64,000 bases of DNA from Phellopilus nigrolimitatus (taxonomy: Eukaryota; Basidiomycota; Agaricomycetes; Hymenochaetales; Hymenochaetaceae): NCBI GenBank assembly GCA_021029095.1, contig JAJOHG010000110.1, positions 1 to 64,000 on the forward strand. The letters run 5' to 3'. The notes beneath the pieces are model-generated. The model saw nothing but the letters and a program-made list of their open reading frames with translations, was not told the origin of the DNA and ran no database searches. The position numbers and the translations under genes were made by a program. Shown here in pieces: positions 43,320-55,800 of the stretch (its first letter is position 1; the number at the start of each line of letters is the position of its first letter).

Positions 43320-45600
43320 TTGTTCTACGTCATGTACCAACTCTATTCGTGAGAAATAGTTACATAAGCCACGGACGCCTTCGCGTACTCCGTTCGCTTC
43401 CGCGAGAGATAACACACTTCAACAAAGTCGGTGTATGTTTCGGATGAATTCTATGCTTGACGCACGGCGGGAAGAGGAGCCCCGAAAGACTGTGCCTTTG
43501 CAATCTACCAGCGTGATCTCAAGCGGGGAAGTCGCACTGTCCCGCCCGTGGTCTGACTTACTATTTCATGGGGCGCGACGAACGAAGAAACGCGGGCATG
43601 CGCCAGATCGCTACGCTGCGAGGGCAAGGACGTGAGAGATGTCGCGCGTTTTGTTGATGGAGCGGAAGAGGAAGACGAGGCGGAGGATGTGGAGAAAGAG
43701 ACGATTCGTGCGCTTCTCTTTGGGGCGCGCGGCGCCGACTGGAAGAGCTGGGGGTGGGTAAGGGATGGCGTCGGGAGCATGTTTGTTTTGCAATGACTGG
43801 GAAAGGCCGGGCACCCTCATCTGTACCCAGCTTCGCTCTTCTGCCTGCTGTCAAGCCATATAGCGATTCCATACACTTTACAGTGCGTCCCTCCGTCTCT
43901 ACGTGTACAGTACGTACTGGCTAAGAGAATTCGCTCACACGGATAATCTCCCCTCCAATTAAGAGCATACGCGCAGTCTATGGAAGTATGACCAGAGTAT
44001 ACGCACAAGCCGCACACAAATACGATCGAAGTACTCGGACATGTGTGAAAGATATGATAAAATGCCACGCCAGGTGAGGCCGCACGGTGTTCTTGGACAT
44101 GTTTCTGATGGTCAAATTCTGACCATTTGTGTTCTATTAAACTTATAGTGGACGTACGTGTTTCCTGTACTTCCTCCGTCAGGCACTTCTTACTTCCTCA
44201 GAAAGAGCGCGGACATCCGAGCGTGCTTGCAGGGTAACGCCACTTGGATTCGCGGATGGCATGTACGAGATGCGTTCAAGTTAGCGCGCCTTGTGGAGCT
44301 CATATCAATCTCGAAGACGTCTCTCGAGCGCTCTAAGGCGATCTTCTCCATGTGTCTTGTCGTATGGTCTCCTAGGGCTCTATGCATTTTTATTTCTCCC
44401 TGCCTATCAGAAAGGTCCTCGCAAAAATTTAAAATTTGCTCGTCCTCCTTGAGTCCGCCATGACCGTGTGCCAGGCTGCACTTGCAAGCCTTATGGCGCC
44501 AGAACCTTTGTGAAGATTTGTGACGCCGTTCTGCTTTGGACCTTACCCGACTTTTTCAGACAACACGCTGCTACTTTTCGCTCTGCTTCCCTCGTCGTTA
44601 TATTCAAACCCGTTTTTTTTTTCGTCTATTCGCTTCTCTTCAGTCCGAATCTGCGACTCAATTCCGCGGCCTGCACGATTAGCGGTGGTACGATTTCCGC
44701 GAAGTCACCGTGTTCTTCCATTCGTCGCCTGATTTTAGTCATTGAAAGGATTTGTCAAAGGTGCAATTCAATCTAAAGCACCTTTTAGGCTTCGACGTGT
44801 ACGAAGGCGGACACGGCAAGCACTATTTCCGCGTTCGTCGATCTCGAGAGCAGTTTCAACGACGCCCTGAAGGCTGCGATGGACAGGCTCTTCGACGAGA
44901 CGTGTGCGAAATTGCCGTCGTCAGGGCGCCGCGTTAGACGCTTGACGCGGCGAACGAGGGAAGTTTGAATAAATAGATAGGCCCTTACAAAACCTACTTT
45001 TTTGCTCCGCGAGCTAATTTTTTTTCTTTCCTTAGATGCTTCCTTCTGAAAGCGGTTTCGCCGTGACCCGAATGAGCATTGTGCTGCTCTCCGTGTATTA
45101 TTATATGCCCATGCCCTCATGAACTCATATGAAACAGTTTCTGAGCGCGATACCGATATTCAATATTAATTCAACAAAGCAACATCGAGTTTCCTTATCA
45201 TGCAGCAAGTCCGCTAATTTACATTATTAGAACGACTTGACACTAAGGGGGTGCCAAACGTGCCAGTATGGAAGACCTCCAATTACTCTATCCCTCGTTC
45301 TTCCCACTTTCGAAGGACCATCAGAATTCGTTACTGTCAAGATTCAATCGAGTGCGAGTCACGGATTCTCGCCTCGTTCGATCGCCTTCTCCCGACTGAC
45401 ACTGCCCCGAGCGGGCGCGCACCCAAAAAGTACAAGCGATGTCTTCGCCGATCAAACTGAAACTGTACTGGCTCTTCTAGGCCCCATGTAGTTCCGATTG
45501 ACACTTCCTCGAGGCCACTCTCCCATTTGCTCCGTACGAGTTTTTCCTGCTTTTTCCACAGCGCTTTTAAAGATACTCAACACTCGCATCCTCATTTCGA
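43320..45600. other. about 2.3 kb with no gene I can identify
   Basis: Short open stretches exist on both strands. A plus-strand segment at about 44,795-44,930 (SAFVDLESSFNDALKAAMD, LFDETCAKLPSSG) has coding-like composition but no recognised family. The remainder has mixed composition and no repeat shared with the rest of the window. Confidence 0.4.
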
Positions 45601-45628
45601 CCACCAACCAAGGTAGACTCCCCAAACG

Positions 45629-46743
45629 ATGAACATCTCAGACTCTCAGATGAGTGCCCAAGAAAGCGCCGTTCGTGAGCGCGAGGAGCCTGAGGTGAGT
45701 CGATACCACTCTATCAGTCCACTGTCTCTCCTCACCGATGTTAATTACTCCTTTTCTGCCTCCTTTTTCGTCTACGGAAGAATGCTCGCGGCCATTCCGT
45801 TTATAACGTGGAATTGCATTCCGTTGATGTTGAAGCTCATGCGACATATCTGCTGGGACGCAACGAGTCCTCTCACACGAACCCGGTATTCTTCGAAGCG
45901 GAGCTACCGCTGATGTCATCGCCAGCGAATCCGCCCACAGACCTCAATGTCGACGACTCCGATACGAGATCCCCTGTCAAGACGTTGCTGGTGGCGCAGT
46001 CGCATCAAGGAGACGGGGTGACCAAGCAATATACATTCTTCAAGGAAAACGACATGAAGTTATCGTGTTTGGACGTACTAGAGAGCAGGACGGTCTTCGA
46101 GTATACGCCTGGAGCCCACGGATTTGCGCACAAGATTCTCGACTTCGGCATAGATAGAGCTACAGAGAAAGTGATCCTAGTCGTCCATTTGGCAGACGTA
46201 TATGGATCCCGTACGTTGTTATGCATTTCTTATTTTGTTCTGTTCCGCTTCTCGAAGCGTGCTTAGGAAATTCTTTCTCGCCTTATACAGAACATGTTGA
46301 AGTCCTGCGTATATGCACGACGGATTGGATCCCCACCACGTTACTCAAGAAAGAGCTTCCAATTGAAAACGAAGGCATTGAGGCTCACCAGCTAGATAGT
46401 ATGCGCGTTTATGCAAACGCTAAGAGCGCGTTGATCCTGCTGAGGGAAGATGTCATTCTCGTGGACTGGTTGGCCGAGCGAGTCGCAAGGCTGCTGATTG
46501 TGAGTATACGAACTTCCTTCGTTTGCACCTTCTGAATACGTTTCTCGACAGCCTATTTCGGTATCAATCAAAAGCATGAAGACCACATACATGCGTAATT
46601 TGTACTTCGTGACGTTCGACGATGAAGGCGACTATGTCACTCCTGTTCCCTCAATGTCCAAGGTCTGGATACCCCTCGAGTCGCTGTGGGCCGAAGTGGA
46701 AAGGCATACTTACCCCGAACCACGTTCACACAACCAGGGCACG
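45629..46743 (+). CDS. uncharacterised basidiomycete protein, multi-exon
   Basis: Four exons join in frame: 45,629 to about 45,692 (starts MNISDSQMSAQES), about 45,782-46,210 (GHSVYNVELHSVDVEAH, GDGVTKQYTFFKEND, FAHKILDFGIDRATEKV), about 46,291-46,500 (VEVLRICTTDWIPTTLL, MRVYANAKSALILLREDV) and 46,552-46,743 (MRNLYFVTFDDEGDYV, WIPLESLWAEVERHTYPE). Introns are 50-90 bp with GT-AG ends. I do not recognise the family; the end segment resembles C-termini of F-box-type hypothetical proteins. The frame stops at the point where acetate-kinase-like sequence begins, so the 3' end is probably lost. Confidence 0.55.
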
Positions 46744-46799
46744 TGAGACCAACTCTCCACGGACGAACCATCGTCGGAAGCTTGGCCAAAGCAGTAGAC

Positions 46800-47960
46800 A
46801 AAGATAGGAAAGCCCATGTAGATCAAGGATCGTGTCCGCGTAGCATAGCGCAAAGAGTTGTTTTATTCGAGGTTGATTGTGACATTCCCGCGCGTAAACT
46901 GAAGCCTCTCTCCAGCACGAGACTCCATGCAGTGTGTCGTGAGTCGTGACAGGGTCCCCGAAGCACGGTGGCGACTATCGTGGACTCGTGCGCGTCTCGA
47001 GAAAGTCATACCACCACATCGAAAGCCTCTCAGATCTCGCACCCCTGTAAGTTACCAGTTCATTTTCTTATTCTGTTGCTACATATCATCCTTATTCCTA
47101 CCCATCCAGGCACAGTGGTTGTGCACTAGTCGTAATCGAGGAATGCCTCGAGACTCTCCCCGACGCAGACTCAATCACCTTCTTCAACTCCATATTCCAT
47201 TCGATTCTCCCGGACTGCGTTGCCAGGTACGCAATCGATCCGTATGTCGCTTGTCCCAAGGGCCTCCGCAAGTACGGATTTCATGGTCTCTCGTGTAAGC
47301 GATCCCACACAGATACTAGCGTAATCTGAATCTTGCCTCCAGACTCGTACGTCCTTCGCGCTGTCGCCACGCGCAGCTTAAAACGCCAATCGAGAAGACA
47401 ACCCTTATTGTGATGCATCTTGACGCAGGCGCGTCAGTCTGCGCGATTGCAGCGCCGACACCTCCAAGGGACTAACTTCGCTCGACGGCCTCCCAAGTTC
47501 GACGCACGCCGGCTACGTCGACCCCTCGCTCGTCTTCCACTACACCAGCCACGTCAGCGTTATCAGCCGCAAAGTCGTCGAGATCGCGAACGTCCGACCC
47601 TCTTTTTCCTCTGCACTTGCTACTTGACAGCGAAACGAACAGGAGGAGTATATCTTAAACAGACAAGCTGGCTGGGACGCACTGACAGGGACATCAGACT
47701 TCAGCATTATCCGCGCGCACAGGCTCGCCAGACCACCCGTGCGAGACGCTCGCGTTCAACCTTGTCGGCGACCGTATCCTGGGTCACGTCGGCGAGTACT
47801 TCCTCAAGCTCGGCGAGCGGCGCGGTTTTCAGCGGCGACATCGGCCAGCGCTCCTTGTTGAAAGTGTCTATGATTCACAATGAAAGAAACTCCTCGGACC
47901 GTTCTGCGATAGCAAGCATCGCTCGAAGCATACGCGAAAGCAGCGAGCAGGTAGGCTAGA
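46800..47960 (+). pseudogene. ack: acetate kinase (ack), degenerate
   Basis: Acetate kinase converts acetyl phosphate and ADP to acetate and ATP, the step after phosphoketolase. Plus-strand blocks in family order: HGGDYRGLVRVSRKSYHHI with SLSDLAPL (about 46,960-47,045); after a GT-AG intron, HSGCALVVIEECLETLPDA, ITFFNSIFHSILPDCVARYA and GLRKYGFHGLS (47,110-47,290); after a second intron, YVLRAVATR, then frameshifted KTTLIVMHLDAGASVCAIA (47,395-47,455), AGYVDPSLVFHYTSHVS, NRQAGWDALTGTSDF (about 47,660), LAFNLVGDRILGHVGEY (about 47,755) and VFSGDIGQRSLL (about 47,825). At least three frameshifts and the missing N-terminal phosphate-binding part make it a pseudogene. Confidence 0.78.
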
Positions 47961-47969
47961 AGGCGATTC

Positions 47970-49540
47970 CTCGAAATCAGCGAGTATACGTACATACAGC
48001 GAGAAGTCCAGGGCTGCATGTGCAAGAATACATCGCGTCCGTGGCGAAGTTCGGGGCGGCGCGTGGTGCAGGCGATAAGGACAAAATGTGCGCGAGCCGG
48101 TGTGTTTTACGGACGAGACGGCGGTTTTTATCTCGACAGAACCGCGTGTGCATTTTGTATTCATTATGCTCGTATATTATCGTTCTCCATAAAGCGATGA
48201 TCTTTGGTACAGTATTGCAACTTATCCAATACAATGATAATTTACGAATGAACGTAGAAAGTACTCAGATGCATCAATCATCGAACCGGTCCTGAAAAAC
48301 ACGCTGGTGCGCCATCTCCATCTACAAAGCGAAACGACAGGTTAGCGTGTCGAGTAACTATATCTGGAACCTAGCTTACCTGCTCATCTGTCTGACACCG
48401 TCCGCCCGCGTCCGTCTCCAATGTCCAGTACGACGTCCTCCGCCTCATCCACACCCTTGTTTTTACGCTCATCGCGCCTGAAGCCTAGGCAGCCGCAGAG
48501 TTCGAGTAGCGCGCTGCGCTTGCTTCAGCGTCTGTCGTGCCTTGCGTCATCGGGCGGCGGGCGGCGGCGGGACAGCGCAGACGTCACTTCTCGCCATCAC
48601 TCTGACTCGCGACACGAACGCCACCAAGATGACGGCGTTGACATTGTCAGAGACGAGGTCTCTTGACAATTCTTGCAATGCTACCCTCTTCCAAATTAGC
48701 TGCGGTCGAAGGTCTACATTTACATATTCAGCATACCACGTCAGCTGACATAACGTTGAGACGACATGTCAGCGGAGCACAATGCACCAGATCCTCAGAA
48801 AACATGAGCTTTCGCAAACACCTTGTTTCATTTGTAACTAAGCGCCGAGCAGAAGCCATTTTCTACTTTCACGTCGCAGAGAACAGTGCCCGGCCAGATT
48901 TGCGAACTTGAAGCGATTGTATTTGAGGTGTCGGTAATTGATCCGCGCTTCTCCTCGAAGGCGCTGCACTGTGTTGCTGCGATTTGCGTGTTGCTATGCA
49001 CCGTGTAAAGAAGAAAGGGGTTATGCACGACTTGTAAGGAAGTCCCGGACTCAACGTGAAGCGAGGCAATGCAGCCGAACAGCCATATGGTACCGATATT
49101 TTTTTATTTGACGACACGGAGTCATGGAGAACCGGAACAGCCAGGCATTGCGCGACAAATCCATCGCGTACGTGACTATCTGACTGCAATAAGCTTACGG
49201 AGTTCAGCGATGACGAGGCGAAGTCGGAGAAGACAAGAAGTCAGGAGAAACAGACGAAGAGCTGTACTTACCATTAAAAGAGATCTGAGTTGGAAAGGCC
49301 CGGCCCTCGATGCAGCTTCCAGCTTCTCGAGAAGATTTGTGTGGGAATTGGGGTTTCGGAGAGCAAGCACCGAGTAGCCACCTCGCGTTAGGCGCGCCGA
49401 CTTGGCTGTGAGTCACGGGTTCCCGCAGATCAGATTTGCGAGTCGGTGACGGCGGGATAGTCTTCTAGTGCCGGGACGAATTAGCTTAAAACGAAACCGA
49501 GGAGTATGGAATCTTGTGTGAGACGACGACAGAGTGCGTA
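47970..49540. other. about 1.6 kb with no gene I can identify
   Basis: Several open stretches of 60-100 codons on both strands show no recognised domain. A plus-strand Ser-rich segment starts near 48,421. No repeat shared with other parts of the window was noticed. Confidence 0.4.
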
Positions 49541-49561
49541 TGTAGTAATTCATCAACGTCT

Positions 49562-50719
49562 TCAATTTCGTCGGAAGAGCCGAAGCGCTACGAACAGGCA
49601 GATAACCTGCACTCCGCGAGGCACAGGGGCGCCACTGTTACCAGGGCTAGACCCGAAGACCTCTAATGGTGGGGGCGGCATGTCCCCATCCGCGTCCTGA
49701 TCCTGCGTCATTGATGTCTCCATCCCAACATCTGCGTCATCCTCGGTTTCCGTGTCCAATCGCGATGTCGACGGTATTGCAGACTCGACAACGCGTCCAC
49801 GTACGGTGCGACTCCGCGATATTACTGGCCCTGGTAAGGGCAGCTCTTGTGAACGATCGCCAATGTCTACGTTCCAGTTATGTCGCGCCACCACGGTGCC
49901 CGAGCGGTGCCGTCCAGGGACAGTAACCGTGCCTGCCGGCGTTCCAGAGCCCAGCGGCGTAGCATTTGCAGAAGTGTCAGTTGACACCGTCGTCTCCGCA
50001 TCCGAAGTGACGATGTTCGTCCCTTAGGGCGGCGTCAGATGAATAAGCGCGAAGAAAGTCAAGAAATCGAATTCACCTCGGCAATTGCGCAAGACCGTTC
50101 TCGAGCGAGAAGGCGGACAAGTTCTAGTGCTTGCTCTCGCTAGCTGCTGCCGCCTGAGCAATCTTTGTTCGCGGGTCTCGCGCGGGATGCCGCTCGCGCT
50201 CGCACTGGAACCGACATCGAAGCCCTTCGATGCGAGCCAGGCCTCGAGAACGCAGGCGACGACCTCCAGCGTGCCCGCCTGTACGACGCCGATGTTGACT
50301 ACGCTTTGAAATGCGAGCGGAAAAACGGTGCGGCGTGCCGATCAAAGGATTTGGGATTGAGAGTCGGAGTGGACGGCGGGTGGGGAAGTCCAGGGGGCGA
50401 GAGGCCATAGATGGCGGAGGGGTTCTCTGGCGGCGGTGGGGAGAGACAAAAATCGCGCAGGAGGCGGACAAGGCGATCCAGGCCGTCGTCGCAAGTGAGG
50501 ATCTCCCGGACGCGCGGCAAGCTCGAAGTGAGGTACGTGAGGTGAGTGAGCGAGTTGGACATTGGGAGCGGGACGTGATGTCAACCGCTGTAATCGAGTT
50601 GTTCGGTCAGCGTCGAGCACGGCGGTGGCGGCGATGAGCACACGACTAAGACTCACCTCTCCTATCGTACACACGCAGGCTCTGGCTTGCGCGGGAAACA
50701 CGAAGTTCGACTCGCGCAT
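49562..50719 (-). pseudogene. samB: samB copy D, N-terminal part
   Basis: Start MRESNFVFPAQA at 50,719, then an intron of about 65 bp. The next exon lacks one base in the SPLP codons relative to copy A, shifting the frame before MSNSLTHLTYLTS, REILTCDDGLDRLVRLLRDF and NPSAIYGLSPPGLP (about 50,340-50,560). Further on: ECERERHPARDP near 50,190, then MSTDTSANATPLG, HRSGTVVARHNWNVDIGD (about 49,870-49,920) and ETEDDADVGMETS (about 49,730). It ends near 49,560 well before the MYND finger. Confidence 0.72.
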
Positions 50720-51210
50720 AGTGGCTTCAAGGTATTCGGGTTATGTTTGTAGTCGTTGAAGCGCTACTGCGCGATGTAGGGACGCTGTTGCTGTCGTGGG
50801 AAATGGGCGGGCCGATCGCCCAAGTCGATCCCTACCGGGTCGTGCACGACACAGGGTGGCATGCACAGTGCGGCGAGTGCGGCGGCGACGAAGGCGAACC
50901 AGGTGCTTTCGCTCAACGCGAAGACAAGTACACGTCTGTGCCCCCGCCTGTGCCCGCCACCTCCTCACATTCTGAAGCCGGCAGAGAAGATTCGGCAACT
51001 GCGAAGGACGCACCACCCACCCGCGTACCGCCGCCACGGCACGACATCTCACGCGCGTGGCAGGCCGGAGGGCGCGGAAGGCGAAGCGAGCGAGAGACGG
51101 CGCTGAAAGCACTGCTGCTGCTGCTGCTGCTGCTGTTCCGCAGATTAGGCTCTCCATCTCGTTCTTCTTTCTCTCGCGCTATTCATTGTACCATGGTATA
51201 CGAATACAGT
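50720..51210 (-). repeat. samB upstream region with CAG tract
   Basis: Homologous to 9,935-10,240 (CCCATTTCCCACGACAGCAACAGC block at about 50,785-50,815). A (CTG)n tract lies at about 51,115-51,140. The leader intron itself was not recognised here. It supports a promoter/leader arrangement like copy 3 upstream of samB. Confidence 0.45.
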
Positions 51211-51213
51211 CAC

Positions 51214-51810
51214 TTATGAAAACATGTTAACCATATTGCTCCAGAAAGCAACAGACACGGTCTCTTCTTCTTCTTGAACAAGTACACAAGCCGCGCGCTG
51301 AGGTATACCACCACCCCAATGTTCACGCCTATCACTGCGCCCAAACCGCGAATCCAGGTCAGTAAGTTCTCTAAATCGAGAAACGCCGGCGTGCTCGCTC
51401 TTCTGCGCCAATTTTTGTGACTCCGCGTAATCTTCCTGACTGTACGAGCGCGACAGGCCGCCCGCCTTCACGAGACGTGTCGGGCTCAGTAGCAAGATCC
51501 CCGTCAACATGATCGTGAACGCTGCCCCATCCATCTTGCGTGCGTACACACTTTAGAGCAGGTTCTCACCACGAAGCTCCCCTCATGTCGTTCATACTTC
51601 TGCTGAACGGGCTCCCACGCACTATGAAGCCCTGTGGGAGTGAGAGGGACATCTGCACCTTCTACGAGTCCGCCCGGGAAACTCCTCGAAGTGCACACGG
51701 CCCGCCGTTGCGGAGATCTCATCGCGCGGTGCGTCTCCTAGATACGGCCAACGTCGAGCCCCGTTTTCACCTTGATGAGCAGCACCTTGCTCTTGCGATA
51801 CTCGCCTGAG
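51214..51810 (-). pseudogene. unidentified membrane-protein-like fragment
   Basis: Minus-strand exon-like stretch: MDGAAFTIMLTGILLLSPT, then YSQEDYAESQKLAQKSEHA; in another frame GAVIGVNIGVVVYLSARL followed by KKKKR, a transmembrane-plus-basic pattern (about 51,280-51,345). Upstream at 51,585-51,700 a further exon-like stretch reads LVEGADVPLTPTGLHSAWE. I do not recognise the family. The frame change between the two hydrophobic parts suggests decay. Confidence 0.35.
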
Positions 51811-52862
51811 TGACCAGCCCTGGACGCCTCGGCACTATGGTTGCCTCCCTTTATCTATGCAGGTCGACGCAGGCCGCTCAGCGCACGCACAGCACCGCCG
51901 ACCGGCCTTTTTTTTTCAGCTACAGCAGCTCCGTCCTATCTTCAATATTGCCCTCCGTCTTCGCATGTTTTACTACAACTCTGCAGCTCTCTTGCACTGG
52001 CCCCTATTCTACTCGTTCTGCTGCTGGGGCGCATCGCTTCTTTGAAAATCATTATTTGTTCGTTCTTTCTTACTTATCTGATTGCGCAGCTGGAGGCTCG
52101 GAACTCGGGCGTGCTTTTATCAAGGCGAGCTCACTTTAGGCAGCTTTTATTTCTCTTTTCCGTCTCCTCTCACGTTGTCTCTTGCTTTTTGCCTTCTCTC
52201 CTCATCTCACTCGGTGAATATACGTGTATCAACTGACCCTGTACTTGTGTGCAATGTCCAAAGATGATTATCCTCCTCTATGAACCCTCCGGAGAATCTC
52301 TTAGACTCTATCAAGCCTCCGCACCCCGTGAGATGCAAAGTGCAAAGGTACACAGAATCTCCGACCCCAAGCCGAAAGTCTGACGACTAGAGGTTGTCTA
52401 CGGTACTACTTCGGCGGTGGCGGCTTTCTCAAGCTTTCCCTTGGTTTGTTCGCCCATGGACGACTCGACAACACGGAGCTACGGAATAATGAAGAGAGCA
52501 AATTACAAGTCGCCTCTAGAAACATACTCCTGCGCATTATTTGTTTTGCCATTAGGTACGCAGTAGAAAACTGCACTAGTGCCTTAGCTCTGATGCGTGA
52601 TGGATCTTCCGATCGACTTTGCTTTTTATGAGATCTCTTCACGCAAAGTTATCTTGACATTTCTCTTAGTCTTGGTAACTAGTGTCCTTTGCCTCCATTA
52701 AGAACAGACTTATTTTGCTTCTGCTTCAAAGACTTTGGTAGTGGGCCATTGCTCCGCATGGCAAGTTACGATTCCTTTTTTTTTTTTTTTGTAGGATAAT
52801 AATATTCCCAAGCCAATATATAAATCTGTGTGGTAACTACCTACCCTTTAAGTTCATCTAAG
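51810..52862. other. about 1 kb flank 3' of the Helitron gene, no gene identified
   Basis: Contains hydrophobic open stretches without family signal and a (T)16 run at about 52,772-52,788. Base composition falls toward AT from about 52,440 on, so the Helitron 3' terminus probably lies in this stretch. I could not pick a convincing CTRR end with a preceding hairpin. Confidence 0.35.
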
Positions 52863-55800
52863 TTATGGTTTGGCATATATAAGTATACATGCATATCTGA
52901 TAGTGGTAGGCGGATTTCTAATCTCATATAAGTCTTGGGGAGAAAAATCATTAAGATGACCATCTATATGACTTTTTCCTCCTGTACCTATCCCATCATT
53001 GTACCAGACATTTAATCTGGAATCAACTATTCTACAAGTATAATGGTCAGATCCATGGTATATGATGCCCCTGATGTGATAGGTATGATCAGTTCCATCT
53101 TCATCTTCTAATGATAATTTATGTTGAATAACTAGGTGAGAAGTATGGGTGTGCAGTCCAAGGATAGGAGGAAACTGGTAAACATCACAATATACTGTAT
53201 GGTCATCTTTCACAAATGTTTTACACCTTCTACATTGTATGAAAAAACTTTTCATATAGTATTGAACCCAGTCACTAACAGTGGGGTGAGTTGCAGGGCT
53301 TTTCAATTGCCAATCTTGTTCAAAGAAACTCCACTCCCGAATGAACCCTGTGCTTACAAAGGAGCTAGGGATTAATTGAGTAAGATCATGTTTGCAATGA
53401 GGGCATAGAGTTCTTTTTGTCATGAAAGATTCATTCATGTCAAGGAGTTTAGAAGCAACAAGGTGAACCCCTGTACCCACTTGCCCTTTAGGAAAATCAT
53501 CCTTTGATAGTGCATGCAAGGCATTCCGTATATGTGCTCTGATCCAACGTAAGTTGTTGTATTTGTTATTGAACATTAGGTCAAAAAGCATACTGATGTT
53601 ATTGGAGTAAGTCTTCCATCTACCACTCCATTTCCCTGGGTTCTCCTTCCATATGTGTAACAGTATAGGTAAGAGAGAATCATATGCACAACTGAAATTT
53701 ATAGGATCCCATTTTATACCTAGAGGAGCTATGATATGCTGGTTGGAGGAGTGTCTTGCCACCTTCTTCTTTTTTAATGCAGGCAAGAAGTCTTCTGAGT
53801 CTTCTAAATAGTGTTTCTTTCCTACAGAAGGCTCTGACTCAGTTGTGTTAAGAGGTCTCACATCAGATCTGGAAGGCAGCCCAGGAAGATGGACACTATC
53901 TGGCACAAGGCTGGGATTGGCATGGATTTTCAATGAGTCATTTTTCTTATCATCTTTGGCAGGTTTAGCAACAATTTGCCAAGGGCATACCTCTCCCTGA
54001 TTATAGAGTTCAAAGGGCCTGGATGTTGTCCATTCAATTGCTGGATGAATGTCAGCTGGCAGGAATGAATCCCCCCCATACTTGCGAAACAGCTGAATTA
54101 AAGGACCCCTAATATGAGAATGAACTGCAGGATGAAGTGTTTCTAGATATTGTCTTTTAGTTATTTCATTCAACAGCTCCAGTTCCCTGAACTCTTGTCT
54201 TAAAAATCCATCAGCACCTCCTTGAATTTTTCTGGGATCAAAGCCTTGTATAATAATAGTTCCTTCAGCTGATGCACTTCTTGAAAGACAAGTATAATAT
54301 GACTGGTGAGATTTACAGTGGTTCAAGTGCACCACATTTTCTGACCTTGTTCTTCCTTGAGCACAGAAGTCTGTCATGGCAAAGTTTAGATTCAGACAAA
54401 CCTGGGTCCTGTTGATGTGTCTAATAGAGTCGTCTGGAAACTGGCAAAGTATTTCAATTTTGTGCTTGGGTAATGGAATAACATTTTCAGGTAGATCATC
54501 TAATTGTATGTTCTTAGGTGGATCTTTTAGCTTGACAAATACAATGTCTAGAGTTTGCTTGCCATCTGGCATAGACTGAGCTATCCAACTGTGGACAGTG
54601 GCTTCAGCTCCATTGGTAACACAGCATTCAGTAGCTTCATTCTTTTTGATCATTACAGGCATCCCTGTACATAATGATAGCTTCCCTGGAAAATGCTCAG
54701 ATAAAGAATGAGGAAGATCCCACAATATCTGCTTCTCATGGTTGGAAAGTGGTCCAATTTTCCTCACATCAGGGGGAGGCTTCCCTTTTATGGCCTTGGG
54801 GGGAGCTGCTATGTCTACTGAGTGAAATGTGTGCACTTCCTGTTTCTGTTCTCTAGCAAAGCGTTTGGCCCCAATTTCATTGAGCTTATCCCTTTGAATA
54901 TTTCTTGCAGTAATAACTGAGACATATCTGAACTTTTTCTGAGAAACTTGTTTCTTGTTAGGACCTTTACCCGCGACAAGGGTCTTCAAGAAACTTATAT
55001 CAGCATTTGAACAAGCTTTGTATCTCATGTTCTCCAAAGCAGATCTGAGTCGAGAATCTGGTTCACTCTGGGTCTTCTGTCTCATATTTTGTCTTAGAAT
55101 GACAACAGTTGTCACTTGATGCCAAAGAGCCTTTCCAATGGTTGCCTTTTGGCTATATAGAGACATGCCAGAAAGGAGAACTGTCCCAACTGTTCCTTTG
55201 TACATACTTTGTCCTCCAGGAGGCTCTAGCTGGGCAAAGTCTCCTGCAAATATAATATTCATCCCTCCAAAGGCATCCTGTGGGTTATTAAGAGCCATAG
55301 CAAGGCTTTGACTAATTTGATAAAGCTGATGGCAGGCTATCATAGATACTTCATCTACAAATAGGTATTGTACTCCCATAAGACGCTCTTTGACACCAGC
55401 AATACTCTTTGAAAAACTACCAGGTTCATCATTATTTGAGCCAATTCCCAGAAAAGAATGGTAAGTAGATCCATTCACTAGAGCAGCTGCAGCGCCTGTG
55501 GGTGCAACAACAGCAAATCGATAGGATTCACTCCGGTTTTTAAAATATTGTATTAAGGCTTTGATGACCTGAGACTTGCCAGTTCCTCCCATGCCACCAA
55601 TGTACATTTTAAGTTGGTCAGGATGGGATATAGAGGCATGATTTGCAACAATAGCGAAGGCCCTTTCTTGCTCTTCATTAAGGGTAAACTGGGAGACAAG
55701 ATCAGAGATTTTCGCTTTAGCTTCAGAAGGGACACCCAGTGCTGATTTCTTAAGATATGTGGAATCTACAATCTTCACCTCATTCTCAACAAAGTTGTGT

